64,000 nt of DNA from an uncultured Ellagibacter sp. (GTDB taxonomy: Bacteria; Actinomycetota; Coriobacteriia; Coriobacteriales; Eggerthellaceae): the NCBI GenBank assembly GCA_934663775.1, contig CAKUKU010000002.1, positions 131,525 through 195,524 on the forward strand. Reading direction: 5' to 3'. Position 1 is the first letter of the stretch. Each line of letters opens with the position of its first letter. The notes below the pieces were generated by a model. The model was not told the origin of the DNA. It saw only the letters and a program-made list of their open reading frames with translations, and ran no database searches. Of the stretch, positions 34,561 through 43,957 are shown piece by piece. Both the position numbers and the translations under genes were made by a program.

Positions 34561-35670
34561 ATGGAAGACACTCAGGCAAGGCGGGACCAGGGCCGGCTGA
34601 AGCGCAGCTACGAGAACTCGCCCTGGATTAACGTGCACGATTGGCAGGTCACGAAGCACACCAACGGCAAGACGAACGAGGATTTCTGGGATATCAAGCT
34701 CGCCAAAGGCACTTTCATCGAGGTCGAGGGCAAGCGGGTCGATGTGTCGGGCTATCACTTCCACACGAATTACGAGCCCTCCGTCTCCTTCGGCGAGCCG
34801 GGCACGCCCCGCTGCAAGCGCGACATCCACTTCCCCGAGGGATGGGACATCACGCTGAAGCGCTTCGAGAACACCGCGCCCGCAGGTGAGCCCCCTGTGT
34901 TCGTGGAAGCCGGCCGGATCGAGAACGTAACGCCGCAGCAAATCGCCGACGGGCTGAGAGACCGGCGCGACCGATGGAAGGCGAGCAGGGAGACGGCCAC
35001 CCCCGAGCAGGCGCGCAGCAACAGCCGGGAAGGCGGGGCACCAAGCGGCAACGGCGAGCCGGGCAAGCCGCCAGCCAACGCAGGCCAAACGCTGACGCCC
35101 TACATCCATCGCGAGGGCACCGAGCCGGACCTCGACTGCATCTACGAGAACGACATGTCCGCCACCCTCGTCTCCATGGGCTTCTCAAGCTCGTTCAACC
35201 CGCTGGGGCCGGACTACGGCGACCAGGCCACCGTCATATTCCGCGACAAGGGCTCGGAAGCGCAGGTCCACGTGTCGACGATCCTGTTCGAGAAGGACGG
35301 CAGGCCGTTCCTCGACTTCGATGCGCCGGGCAGGACGGCGCTCATCGCCACCGACCTGTCAGGGAAAGACGTCCTCTTCATCCAGAGGGACGGCACGCTC
35401 GGCGAGAAGTTCGAGGCCATGGAGAAGGCACTGGACATCACGCCCCAAGGGGAGAAAAGGGAGCCGCTCGACCCGCCATTCAGCTTCGACGCCGCCGTGC
35501 AGGCCTTCAAGGAATGGGCGCCCAGTGAGACGAGCAAAGGCGATGCGGAGCTTGACCCCATCGCGGCGATGAACCGCAAACATCTTTCGAGGCTCAACCG
35601 CCCCAGCACCGAGATCGTGCCCGCCGATCACGAAATCCCGAAGCGGCGCGACCGCTCTCCCGAAAGGTAA
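34561..35670 (+). CDS. Uncharacterised 369-residue protein
   Basis: Soluble protein starting MEDTQARRDQGRLKRSYENS. The first ~100 residues (WINVHDWQVTKHTNG through HFPEGWDITLKRF) look like a single-stranded-DNA-binding or OB-like domain of conjugative-element proteins (inference). The middle is a Ser/Gly/Pro linker. The C-terminal half (YIHREGTEPDLDCIYENDMS onwards) is alpha/beta with no motif I know. GGAGAGGCGG lies about 10 bp upstream. It is flanked by remnants and a broken restriction-modification pair, consistent with an integrative-element origin. Confidence 0.6.
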   Translation: MEDTQARRDQGRLKRSYENSPWINVHDWQVTKHTNGKTNEDFWDIKLAKGTFIEVEGKRVDVSGYHFHTNYEPSVSFGEPGTPRCKRDIHFPEGWDITLKRFENTAPAGEPPVFVEAGRIENVTPQQIADGLRDRRDRWKASRETATPEQARSNSREGGAPSGNGEPGKPPANAGQTLTPYIHREGTEPDLDCIYENDMSATLVSMGFSSSFNPLGPDYGDQATVIFRDKGSEAQVHVSTILFEKDGRPFLDFDAPGRTALIATDLSGKDVLFIQRDGTLGEKFEAMEKALDITPQGEKREPLDPPFSFDAAVQAFKEWAPSETSKGDAELDPIAAMNRKHLSRLNRPSTEIVPADHEIPKRRDRSPER

Positions 35671-35861
35671 GAATGGGCATTCGATCGAGCATCCGCCCAC
35701 GTCTCGGAGAATCGACCCACATTCGCCTATTCGTGCCCCATAGACTGCGGAAGGAACCTCGAGCTCGCACGAAGGGCTTGTTGGTACAGGAAAACGATAC
35801 CGCCCCAATTCGGCCAAGAAAATACAGCCAATCCACTTCCCGCTCGGCGACACACTGGGCT

Positions 35862-36713
35862 TCACCGCTCTAAACACGGGTTGCGAGCGATGATTGGGAC
35901 CGGCTTTCCCTCATGCGTGTAGCGCGAAGCCTCTTCGGCCATATGAGCCAATCGTTGACAAGGCGCTTTCCCCTCGTGGTAGAAGAGCCTCTTCGGCGTC
36001 ACCTTCGCGATCGTCGCCAAGCCGTAAAGGCGACGCTCCCCGCTCTTCTCGAATGTCATCAGATGCAGAGGGACGCCCAACTGACGCGCGAGCTGAGCGC
36101 ATGGAGTCCATGTATGGCAGTCTGCCTTGAAGTATCGGGGGGGTCGTACGTCTCGATCGGTTCGGCGCTCGTGTTGAGGATTTCCACCACGGCTCCTATA
36201 GCCCCGTTTTTGTCGAACCAGATTCCGTCGATATTCCCGCCGCCGCTCAAGCCGTTCTCCCTGAAGAGCCGCTCGAAGTAGCTGTCGCGAAGACGTTCTT
36301 GCCATGCAGGGCGCCTGCCCTTCGTTTGGCGCACCCCCTTGTTCTTGCGCCACCACTCGATGAAATCCCCTTCGCCGACGAACCGCCCGTACGGCACGAA
36401 TCTGTCACGCGCCCCGTCCGACCCAGGGATCCGCTCGATCAGGTAGCGCAGGATGCCCCCCCTCCCGATGCGCGAACAGGTAGAATGGGATGCCGAGCCC
36501 CTCCGCCATCAGGCACTTTCCCCGCAGCTTATCGTCATCGAAGTAGGCCTTGAACGGGACCGACACGCCCAACCGCAGCTCGATCGTCTCGACGAGCGCC
36601 GAGAACGTCTTGCGGTCCTTCATGAGGATGCACTGGAGGTCGACCAGCCCGAGCCGCTGGCATACGGATTAGCTGAAGGGAGTGTGCGGGTCTTCGCCGT
36701 ACGGCCTTTTCAC
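35862..36713 (-). pseudogene. Broken restriction-endonuclease-like gene next to the methyltransferase
   Basis: Read from GTG 36713: KRPYGEDPHTPFS, then an in-frame TAA (36669-36671), then LGLVDLQCILMKDRKTFSAL and KAYFDDDKLRGKCLM. A break at the C7 tract 36456-36462 shifts to LIERIPG...GEGDFIEWWRKN and NIDGIWFDKNGAIGAVVEIL. A second at the G7 tract 36137-36143 shifts to RYFKADCHTWTPCAQL and the C-terminus ending IARNPCLER. The IDGIWF...AVVEI stretch resembles a PD-(D/E)xK core. Spliced together it is about 280 residues. It begins 7 bp after the methyltransferase stop, so it is probably the cognate nuclease. Confidence 0.7.
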
Positions 36714-36719
36714 TTCAGG

Positions 36720-37983
36720 TCACCCCTCACTCGAAAACGGCGAAGGGCCCGCGCCGTCCTCCACGCGCAGGTAGCGGAGGCTCTCGGGGAGCCCCTGACG
36801 CTCGATGACCCTTCGGCAACGCTCGTAGGCGACATCGCGGCAGATGCCGTTCTCGTTGCTCGTCACGAGCACGAAGCGCCGATCGCCGGAGTGGACGACG
36901 TTGTGCTCCATAACGGCCTGACCCGTCGTGCCGCTGCCGGCTAAGAAGTCGAGAACGAGGCTGTTGGGCTTCGTTGCTAGTTCGATGATCCGCTCGATCA
37001 GCCTGACGGGCTTCGGGCTGGCGAACACGAGGTCGCCGTCGAAAAGTTTTTTCAGGTCGCGCGTCCCCTCCCCCGTGTCCCCGACCTCGTCCTTGCGCCA
37101 CACGGTCTTGCATACCGCTCCTGGGCGCACTTCCGACAGGAACCTCTTCAGCCTCGGGACGTTGTTGCCGGAAGGCCCGAACCAGATGCGCCCGTCCGCG
37201 ACTAGCTCGCGGAATCGAGCCTCCGACACCCTCCAGCACAGCCCCTTGGGAGGGGAAACGACGCGCCCGGACGTCAGCTCGATGGGATAGTCGCCCGCGG
37301 GGCTGTAAGTCTTGGCGAGCAGGTTGTCGTCGCGCCATGCGCCACGCGGGTCGCCGTCGGGGTTGCGGTAGCCCGCGTCCATCTCCGCGGTGCGGGGGAG
37401 AAAGTTCGGGCGCCATGTACGCTTGTCCTTGGCGTAGACGAGGATGCTCTCGTGATTGACGGAGAGCCAGCGGGCGTCGTTTTGCGCATGGGCCTTCTTC
37501 TCCCACACGATGCTCGCCACGAAGTTGCGCTCGCCAAGCAGCTCGTCGCAGAGGAGCCTCAGGGCCGCCGCCTCGCGATCGTCGATGGAGATGAATATCG
37601 ATCCGCTGTCGGACATCAGAGTGCAGGCGAGGCGGAGCCGGCGCTCCATGAAGGCGAGCCACTTCGCATGGGGGGAAGGCGTCGCCCGCGCGGGTAAAAT
37701 CGTCCGAGTAGGTGAGCGCCCTGCTGCGGGTGTTGTGCGGCGGATCGATGTAGATCAAGTCGAAAGCGCCCTCGTGCGTCCCCTGCAGCAGCATGAGGGC
37801 GGCGAGGTTGTCGCCCTCGATCAGGTAGTTGGGGCTCGATTCCCCGTCGTCGCCGACGCGCAGCGGCTCGACCTCTCGAAGGCGGAAGTCGGACCACGAC
37901 AAGAGTGACTCGGCGGGCTCTGGCAAGCTCTCGAACACGAGCCCCTGGGGGTCGCCCGGTTTTATCGTCGGGAACGAGGACAT
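36720..37983 (-). pseudogene. DNA methyltransferase (N6-adenine/N4-cytosine, beta class), frameshifted at a G6 tract
   Basis: The N-terminal frame starts MSSFPTIKPGDPQGL behind AGGAGG and includes LIEGDNLAALMLLQG and the motif IV region LIYIDPPHNTRSR. It shifts at GGGGGG (37670-37675 on the + strand): the second frame resumes HAKWLAFMERRLRLA and runs through IFISIDDREAAAL to motif I, VLDFLAGSGTTGQAVME. The order IV before I is the beta class, as in Type III Mod and many Type II enzymes. Motif IV is DPPH rather than the usual DPPY, which may impair catalysis. One base removed from the tract restores a ~420-residue protein. Confidence 0.82.
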
Positions 37984-38094
37984 GCGAGCCTCCTTGCAAG
38001 TTGGACGGTTCGTTGCCCGCTTATCGGCAAATACGCAGGTGTGCAAACAATCGGCACCTATCGCCGCATGCGTTTTAAGATCGCCGACTTCCTT

Positions 38095-38439
38095 CTATCC
38101 CCTCCTCGGTTTCGGCTTGCGATCGAAGGCGAACACCCACCACCTCAGCGTTTCGGGCTCCCCGCTCATCGGGCGCGCCTCGTGCCGCTCCAGGTAGAGC
38201 TCCGTCTCGTGGTCGCCGAAGCTTATCCGGTACTTCAAGTCCTCCTTCCCGTGCTTCAGCGGGCCAAAGACCCCCGTCTCCACGATCTCGTCGATGGGGA
38301 AGGTCCGGCCATCCTTCCAGCACACGGCGATGGGCTCGAAGCTGCCGCCTTTCGTGAAATGGGCGACCACATCCACGTACTCCTTGTGGATGCGCCGCTG
38401 TACCCCATCTCTGACTCGATAATGCTCCATACGGCTCAT
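38095..38439 (-). CDS. Uncharacterised ~111-residue protein
   Basis: Begins MSRMEHYRVRDGVQRRIHKE; ATG 38439 or 38430 could serve, neither with a strong ribosome site. It contains VVAHFTKGGSFEPIAVCWKDGRTFPIDEI and ends in basic RKPKPRRG. The strand-rich core with an HF...GRxFPIDEI pattern resembles small Firmicutes and Actinomycetota proteins of unknown function found beside DNA-repair or mobile genes. No membrane segment. It is upstream of the methyltransferase on the same strand. Confidence 0.6.
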   Translation of the reverse strand: MSRMEHYRVRDGVQRRIHKEYVDVVAHFTKGGSFEPIAVCWKDGRTFPIDEIVETGVFGPLKHGKEDLKYRISFGDHETELYLERHEARPMSGEPETLRWWVFAFDRKPKPRRG

Positions 38440-38665
38440 TATCGAACAAAAGTTCTTGTTTGAATAGCGAACAAGCGCCGTTATTTCACCGAATATCGCC
38501 CACACGAGGATGCAACCCTGTCGAAATGAGCGAAAATGAATCGAGGGAACTCAAGATGCGAGGAGGGTTTCTGCAAGCAGCAGGAGCTCAATCCTGGCTA
38601 GGAGCTCGGACCTCGGCGTCGCGCGCCTCGCTCGCGCGCATCACACGTATTCATAGGAGAACAGA

Positions 38666-38950
38666 ATGGAACAACCGGCACCGCTCGACGGGACCGAATG
38701 GCAGGAAGTGACCGAAGGCAGCTGGTTTTGCGGCGTCTATCGCTACCGCTTTGACTTCGAGGCCATCATCCGACTGAATGAAAACGGCCGCTACGAATGG
38801 GCAACCCGGCTTGTCACCGAGGCGAGCGGCGAACCCGATTGCGAAGATTCCGGCGACTACGCCACCCTCCCCCGCGCCGAGAAGAAGGTGCGGGGTATCT
38901 TCGAAGAACTCATGGCGCTTCCGTCTTTGCAAGGGGATATACTTCATTAG
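38666..38950 (+). CDS. Uncharacterised 94-residue protein
   Basis: ATG 38666 follows AGGAGA. The protein (MEQPAPLDGTEWQEVTEGSW) is acidic, with FCGVYRYRFDFEAIIRLNENG in the middle and FEELMALPSLQGDILH at the end. I recognise no family. Its 3' end is duplicated imperfectly 115 bp downstream. The good ribosome site supports expression. Confidence 0.6.
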   Translation: MEQPAPLDGTEWQEVTEGSWFCGVYRYRFDFEAIIRLNENGRYEWATRLVTEASGEPDCEDSGDYATLPRAEKKVRGIFEELMALPSLQGDILH

Positions 38951-39067
38951 AAATCGTGGCTGTCGCAAGCCGGAGCATGATACCGCCCAAAAAAATGAGC
39001 AGGAGAACCGTTGTGGCATCTTCGACGAGCTTATGACGCCGTCTTTACAGGGAGGTATACCATTAAA
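38894..39067 (+). repeat. Imperfect duplication of the 3' end of the 94-residue gene
   Basis: The segments at 38894-38950 and about 39015-39067 both read GGYATCTTCGAMGARCTYATG, then CGTCTTTRCARGGRGRTATA. They encode FEELMALPSLQGDI and FDELMTPSLQGGIP. Roughly 75 percent identity. It could be a fossil insertion junction or an old tandem duplication. Confidence 0.55.
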
Positions 39068-39121
39068 AACAACAATTATCGAGTGTGAGTTAGACTTGGC
39101 AAAATAAAGTGAAACCATAAT

Positions 39122-39163
39122 AAAAGTGGCCGATTCAATAACTATATCGAATCGGCCACTTTT
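39122..39163. terminator. Strong bidirectional terminator
   Basis: AAAAGTGGCCGATTC 39122-39136 and GAATCGGCCACTTTT 39149-39163 form a perfect 15-bp stem with a 12-nt loop, bounded by A and T runs. It separates the small rightward gene from the leftward SDR gene. Confidence 0.85.
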
Positions 39164-39192
39164 CTAGTATGTCATCGTTAAGCTGTTGAAGC

Positions 39193-39993
39193 TTACGGGC
39201 GCTGCCCCATGCCTCCCTCGAGCGTGATCGTCTCGCCGCTCATGAACTGGAAGTCGGGGCCGCACAGCTGCACGACCGCGCGCCCAATTTCGGTTTCCAC
39301 GTTGCCGTAGTGGCCCATCGGCGGCATATGCACGTTGGCCTTGTATGCGTCGGGGTACTGGTCCTTGAAGTTCTCGAGCGCCGCGGTCCAGGCGAGCGGG
39401 CACACGACGTTCACGTTGATGCCGTCCGAGCCCCATTCGGTGGCGGCCACGCGGCTTAAACCCCGGATGCCCTCCTTGGCGGCAGCGTAGGCGCATTGCC
39501 CGTAGTTGCCGAACAGCCCCGCGCCACTCGCGAAGTTGACAACGGACCCTTTTGTCTCCTTCAAGTGCGGGTAGCACGCTTGCATATAGAAGAACGCGGC
39601 ATAGAGGCCAGAATAGATAGCAAGGTCGAACTGCTCGGGAGTGTGGTCGGCGAGCGTCACGCCCGAAGCGGATGCCTGCGCGTTGTTGACGAGCGCATCG
39701 ATGCGCCCGAACTTCTCGATCGCGGCGTTCACGACGCCCTGCGCCACGGCCTTGTTGTCGGCTTGGGCGTTTACGTCGGCCTGCGCCGTCAGCACCTCGA
39801 TGCCGAATTCGGCCTCTAGTCTTTCCTTTGCGGCGTCGAGCTTCTTTACGTTTCGTCCCGTGATGACGAGGTTCGCGCCTTCCTTCGCGAACGCGGTCGC
39901 GATGCCGTACCCAATGGATCCGGCCGACCCGTCCTTAAGCGTGGCGAAACCTGCGCCTGTGATGATGATGGTTTTGCCCGTGAAGTAACCCAT
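39193..39993 (-). CDS. Short-chain dehydrogenase/reductase
   Basis: NAD(P)-dependent oxidoreductase of 266 residues. The nucleotide loop is TGAGFATLKDGSAGSIGYG, a longer variant of TGxxxGxG. The triad is visible: Ser156 in NFASGAG, Tyr169 and Lys173 in YAAAKEG; NNAQ replaces the usual NNAG. The C-terminus ITLEGGMGQRP is a standard SDR ending. GGAAAGGGCGG precedes the ATG. It follows the decayed UroD-like gene on the same strand and probably belonged to the same catabolic unit. Substrate unknown. Confidence 0.9.
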   Translation of the reverse strand: MGYFTGKTIIITGAGFATLKDGSAGSIGYGIATAFAKEGANLVITGRNVKKLDAAKERLEAEFGIEVLTAQADVNAQADNKAVAQGVVNAAIEKFGRIDALVNNAQASASGVTLADHTPEQFDLAIYSGLYAAFFYMQACYPHLKETKGSVVNFASGAGLFGNYGQCAYAAAKEGIRGLSRVAATEWGSDGINVNVVCPLAWTAALENFKDQYPDAYKANVHMPPMGHYGNVETEIGRAVVQLCGPDFQFMSGETITLEGGMGQRP

Positions 39994-40113
39994 ATCCGCC
40001 CTTTCCGCTGTCTGCTTGCAGCATTTTAGTAGCTCCATATCGAGTCAGTCATAATGCAATACAAATACCGGTTGAATAGGTAAGCTACCCAGAGCAACAT
40101 CCCGAGATTGAGC

Positions 40114-40783
40114 TTATCTTTTACGAAAATCGATTACCCCCCATACCGCATTTGCTTTACGGAACTCTTTATACGGCTCTTCGTGGTAAGCGTCGGACAG
40201 AAGCGCGCCATCGTACTTGAAGAAGCCATCGGTCATGCCGGGCTTCCTGCAGTGCGCACCGACGAACGCTGCTCGTCTTCGGATACGTTCTCGGATACGG
40301 CGCGCCCAGGTCCAATTCATGGATGCGGTCAGTCACCTTGCGCATCGTCAGAACGATATGATTTCAGACAACATCGGGATGGAAGAAGCCGTCCTTCTGG
40401 CCGCCCCAGTCATCGTACAAATAGAACCCGTCAACCTTCCCGTCATTGTATTCGCAGATATGATTGATGGTGTCGATGCACGCGTCCGGCAAAGCCATGA
40501 GATGTTCATCGATGGCGTCCGTCAAATCCTCGTCGACCATGGCGACATCGACGTTTTCTTCAGTGCTTCCCACCCATTCTCAGGGGTCGACATCGGGGAA
40601 CGTGACCAGGTCGCGCCAATCGTTCGCATCCTCCATGAACTTCGAGCCGCGCACCTCCATTGACCCGCCAGCTTCGAGGTTCCAAATCCACTCGACGCCA
40701 AAGTTGTCGGCGGCACCCGCCATATCGTCCTTGTCGAATAGCTTGGCTTTATTGATCAAGCCTCGTACAATAAGGTCGGGCAT
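40114..40783 (-). pseudogene. UroD-like methyltransferase pseudogene
   Basis: The fragments match the uroporphyrinogen-decarboxylase-like group that includes corrinoid-dependent O-demethylase methyltransferases. In order they read NFGVEWIWNLEAGGSMEVRG, TFPDVDP then in-frame TGA, GSTEENVDVAMVDEDL, GFYLYDDWGGQKDGFFHPDV then another in-frame TGA, KVTDRIHELDLG, and in a shifted frame YHEEPYKEFRKAN at the end. About 220 residues survive of a normal 330-380, with an internal deletion around the Cys-rich metal site (only GAHCRKPG remains). It is dead. Confidence 0.8.
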
Positions 40784-40979
40784 GATAAATAGATGCGCTC
40801 CGTTTCCAGAATGGCCCGTATGAGTTTATGACAGAATACGCTTTCGTGACCCCTTTTCCACCACTGGGTATCGATAAGCGACGATGTCCGGGTTTCCATG
40901 ACCTTGGACATGCTTCCCCACCACTGTTAATTCCTCTTCTAAAAACGAGATTCCCATCTCTTCATTCAAACAGCAGGAG

Positions 40980-41012
40980 GTGCTCCGCAAAAAACAGGCA
41001 TCTGCGGAGCAC
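40980..41012 (-). terminator. Hairpin after the MmgE/PrpD gene
   Basis: GTGCTCCGCA 40980-40989 and TGCGGAGCAC 41003-41012 form a perfect 10-bp stem with a 13-nt loop, 38 bp past the minus-strand stop. No clear U-run follows. The 266 bp from 40784 to 41049 hold nothing else recognisable. Confidence 0.5.
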
Positions 41013-41049
41013 TGTCGATTAGCTTCTAACGGCCCCAAAAACGCAAGGA

Positions 41050-42477
41050 CTATTCCCAGGTCATAAGGTCATTTAGGATTCGAACGTCCTCGCATTCATC
41101 AAGCTTGGAACAAATTTCGATCATCTTCTCTACGCTCCCGGCAGAAGGCGTCGAATCAGCATAGTCGACATTGCCTCGAAATTTCTTGATTACATCATCG
41201 TACGACTGCGGCATCTCCTCGGACCCCATCGCTTCGGCAAAGTACTTCTCGTAAACTGTGCCATCGTTCATGGTAACGATCACGACGGCTCCTTCGTAAG
41301 GCGATTTCTTGACATCCTTGGGGTCGCAGCGCGGATCGTACTCGAATGTCTTGATCTTGTCGGCAACTTCTCGAAGCATCGGGTTCCAGATGCCAGTCTC
41401 GCTGTCGGCGTACTCTGCCAAAGTCGCGCGACCGTAAACCAACCCGCAGACCGCGCCCCAGGATGAGCTGAATTGGACGTCGACGGGGGTCTTGGGATGG
41501 GCCTTGACCTCGAGCGGGAGGCCAAGCAGGTTCAACGTGCCCTTGCCCGATTTGATATCGATTCTCTCTATTTCGTGCGGGTCGATATTGTAGTTGTCGT
41601 GTAGATAGATGCCGCAGTCGATAAAGTCATGCGTTCCACGGCAGCACGGATACGGCTTGCAGAGAACGCCTTCCGCGAACCAGAAGTCCCCCAATCGTTC
41701 GATGACTAGATCGCGGTCGTAATCGTTGCGATGATACTGCCTAAAATAGCCTTCCTTGCCCTCGAGCGCATGGTAGCCGGCAGTGACGCCCGCTTGCGCG
41801 AGCTGTGCCGAGATGATTCCATTGCGGACGGCGAATCCAGGGCCAACGCGCTTTGCGCAGCCGCCATCTTTGGTGACCTGCCCCGTGCCGGAAGCCTGAT
41901 GCAGGCCTAGTCCCATTGCGTTCACTTGTTGCATGAAATCGAGGCCAAGCGTGTTCGCCGCTAGGTTCGCAGCGACCAAGTTCCCGTTCAGCGTCGTCGT
42001 ATGCCATCCTTGGTCGGGGATGGGCGTCCCCGGCTCGGACCCGCGGTTCATACGAAGCAGCATCTCCGCACCGAGGGCCACATTCAGCATCAGCTGCTTG
42101 CCCGTCATGCCGCCCATGTAGTCAGCGAGAGCCAGGGACGTCGAAACAGAGATGACACCCGGATGCATGACGAGGTCGTGGACGTCGTCGAAATCTAGCG
42201 CATGGCCCGCTGTCGCGTTGGACTGCGCAGCGTAAGCCACGGGAATCTTCGTTCCAGAACCCCACACATGCGCCTCGGGCGTACCGCCGTTGCGCAGATT
42301 GAATTCGCGGACCTGCTTAGGTCCAGGGTAGTTGTAGCCGGCCATGGCACAGCCAAGAAAATCGATGACCTGCTGTTTGATTTTCTCAGTATGCTTTTCC
42401 GAAAGGTCTTCGTATTTCGCGTCCCTGAAGAAATTCGCGAAAACGAAGGCCAAATCCTCGTTGTAGTCGATTGTCAT
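41050..42477 (-). CDS. MmgE/PrpD-family dehydratase-like protein
   Basis: 475 residues of the family that contains 2-methylcitrate dehydratase and cis-aconitate decarboxylase. Typical blocks are QQVIDFLGCAMAGYNYPG, GHALDFDDVHDLVMHPG (conserved active-site region), QGWHTTTLNGNLVAA, KPYPCCRGTHDFIDCG and the C-terminal PYEGAVVIVTMNDG. The family handles small tri- and dicarboxylates. It lies 89 bp downstream of a DcuC-type carrier on the same strand, suggesting uptake and conversion of a dicarboxylic or tricarboxylic acid. The ribosome site is GGAGGAGC before the ATG. The exact substrate cannot be assigned. Confidence 0.92.
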   Translation of the reverse strand: MTIDYNEDLAFVFANFFRDAKYEDLSEKHTEKIKQQVIDFLGCAMAGYNYPGPKQVREFNLRNGGTPEAHVWGSGTKIPVAYAAQSNATAGHALDFDDVHDLVMHPGVISVSTSLALADYMGGMTGKQLMLNVALGAEMLLRMNRGSEPGTPIPDQGWHTTTLNGNLVAANLAANTLGLDFMQQVNAMGLGLHQASGTGQVTKDGGCAKRVGPGFAVRNGIISAQLAQAGVTAGYHALEGKEGYFRQYHRNDYDRDLVIERLGDFWFAEGVLCKPYPCCRGTHDFIDCGIYLHDNYNIDPHEIERIDIKSGKGTLNLLGLPLEVKAHPKTPVDVQFSSSWGAVCGLVYGRATLAEYADSETGIWNPMLREVADKIKTFEYDPRCDPKDVKKSPYEGAVVIVTMNDGTVYEKYFAEAMGSEEMPQSYDDVIKKFRGNVDYADSTPSAGSVEKMIEICSKLDECEDVRILNDLMTWE

Positions 42478-42565
42478 GTGTTGCTCCTCCGATCAAAATC
42501 GCTCGAAACGACCTGCTCCCCCTCCAGGACAATGGAAAACGGGCGTCTTGGCAGATGTCGTAGCC

Positions 42566-43957
42566 TTAGCAGAGAATGAAGCAGCCGATAATGCCCGCAG
42601 CGATAACCATGCACGCGATCGGCGCGTTGCGCTTGATCAGCGTCATCAAATCGACACCGGCTGCCGTGCTGACCATGATCGTCTGCGGATGAACCGGGCA
42701 CATACAGGACGAGACACCGAGCATCACGAGAACAGCCATGAAGCAGACGTTGACGTCCATGCCTGTTACGGCGGCGATGCTCGTCATCAAAGGAGCAGCA
42801 ATCGCAATCGTCGCGGTGACTGACCCGCAGCAAATGATGATCGGCATGCAAAGTACACAGCCGACGGCGCAGATAAGATAGCCGTTCCCGCCCGCGTTCG
42901 ACAAGAGCTGGGCGATAGCCTGGAGGCCGCCCATGGAGCTGAGCACAGTAGCGAACATCGCGGCCGGAATGATGAGCCAGCCGCCATTGCGCATGAAGTC
43001 AGCCATGGCGAGGAAGAAGTTGTTCGCATTTTCGAAGCATGTCTTGAAGCTCTTAGTGTGGATGAGGTCGATGATCATGGTCAGTATAATCGATACGAAG
43101 ACCGCGCCGATAACGCTGAGAACGATCGTACCGAGGACGAGCTTCGAGAAGACGACCACGAAAACAAGCGGGAAAATCGGGAACAATGCATAGTAGGCGG
43201 GGCAATCGGGGACAGCGATCTCGACGTCGGTGCTGGCGTTACCTTCGACGGTGAGGCCTTTCTTCGCCGCACGCTTATCGCAGATCATGGAGTAAATCGG
43301 GAAGGCGATCATCGCGAAGGGGACCATGACAGCCATGGTCGGAACGTGGTACGCCGCGAAGAACTCGGGCACAGACATCGCCTGAATACCCGACACAGAG
43401 AAAATCTGCGCAGTCATCGTGTCTGCGGGGCCCCAGATGAAGCCGGTCGCTATCATGATGCAGGAACCCGACGTGAGAGCGGAGCAACCTGCGGCGCGGA
43501 GTACCGGATACATAGTCGCCAACATAAGCGCAGCGAGAGAGGTGGCGCTCGGGATACAGAGCTTCAAGATGAAGACGAGCAAGATGACGCCCGAGCAAAG
43601 GATGTACGGGTTCTTCAGCTTGGTGAAGGGCTTGGCGCAGATCAACGCGAAGCGATCGGATGCGCCGATTTTGTTCATGTAGCCGACGTAGCCGAGAACG
43701 GCAAGAATCGTCAGAAGGGCACCTGACATCTGCTTGGTGAACGTGCTTTGGAATAACTCGAAGCAATCAAGGAACGCATTGCCCGTCCCCTTGTCCCCTA
43801 GGAGGCTCTGCCCCCCGCTGAAGACGGTAAACAAGATTGCGCCGAGCAAGGCGGTGAGCATCAGAACGATGATTGTCGGCTTCACATTCTTGACCAGGCA
43901 AACGATGAAGATTGCCAGAAGGACAAGGGTAAGCGCGATGGAGATTGCGGTACTCAT
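42566..43957 (-). CDS. C4-dicarboxylate carrier, DcuC type
   Basis: Polytopic membrane protein of 463 residues with about 12 segments, of the DcuC anaerobic dicarboxylate family. Features are an N-terminal segment LVLLAIFIVCLVKNVKPTII, an early GYVGYMNKIGASDRFA loop, the IPSATSLAALMLATMYPVL region and a late FILC end. ATG 43957 with AAGGGGAC upstream is preferred over the in-frame extension to 44011. It precedes the MmgE/PrpD gene and is presumed to import its substrate. DcuC members exchange or export C4-dicarboxylates under anaerobic conditions. Confidence 0.88.
   Translation of the reverse strand: MSTAISIALTLVLLAIFIVCLVKNVKPTIIVLMLTALLGAILFTVFSGGQSLLGDKGTGNAFLDCFELFQSTFTKQMSGALLTILAVLGYVGYMNKIGASDRFALICAKPFTKLKNPYILCSGVILLVFILKLCIPSATSLAALMLATMYPVLRAAGCSALTSGSCIMIATGFIWGPADTMTAQIFSVSGIQAMSVPEFFAAYHVPTMAVMVPFAMIAFPIYSMICDKRAAKKGLTVEGNASTDVEIAVPDCPAYYALFPIFPLVFVVVFSKLVLGTIVLSVIGAVFVSIILTMIIDLIHTKSFKTCFENANNFFLAMADFMRNGGWLIIPAAMFATVLSSMGGLQAIAQLLSNAGGNGYLICAVGCVLCMPIIICCGSVTATIAIAAPLMTSIAAVTGMDVNVCFMAVLVMLGVSSCMCPVHPQTIMVSTAAGVDLMTLIKRNAPIACMVIAAGIIGCFILC

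Noticed and set aside
40826..41038. 70-residue minus-strand open frame
   Set aside because: No ribosome site, no family resemblance, and it contains the hairpin that follows the MmgE/PrpD gene.
41070..41090. GGATTCGAACGTCC, similar to a tRNA T-arm
   Set aside because: It lies within the C-terminal codons of the MmgE/PrpD gene and no other tRNA arms surround it.
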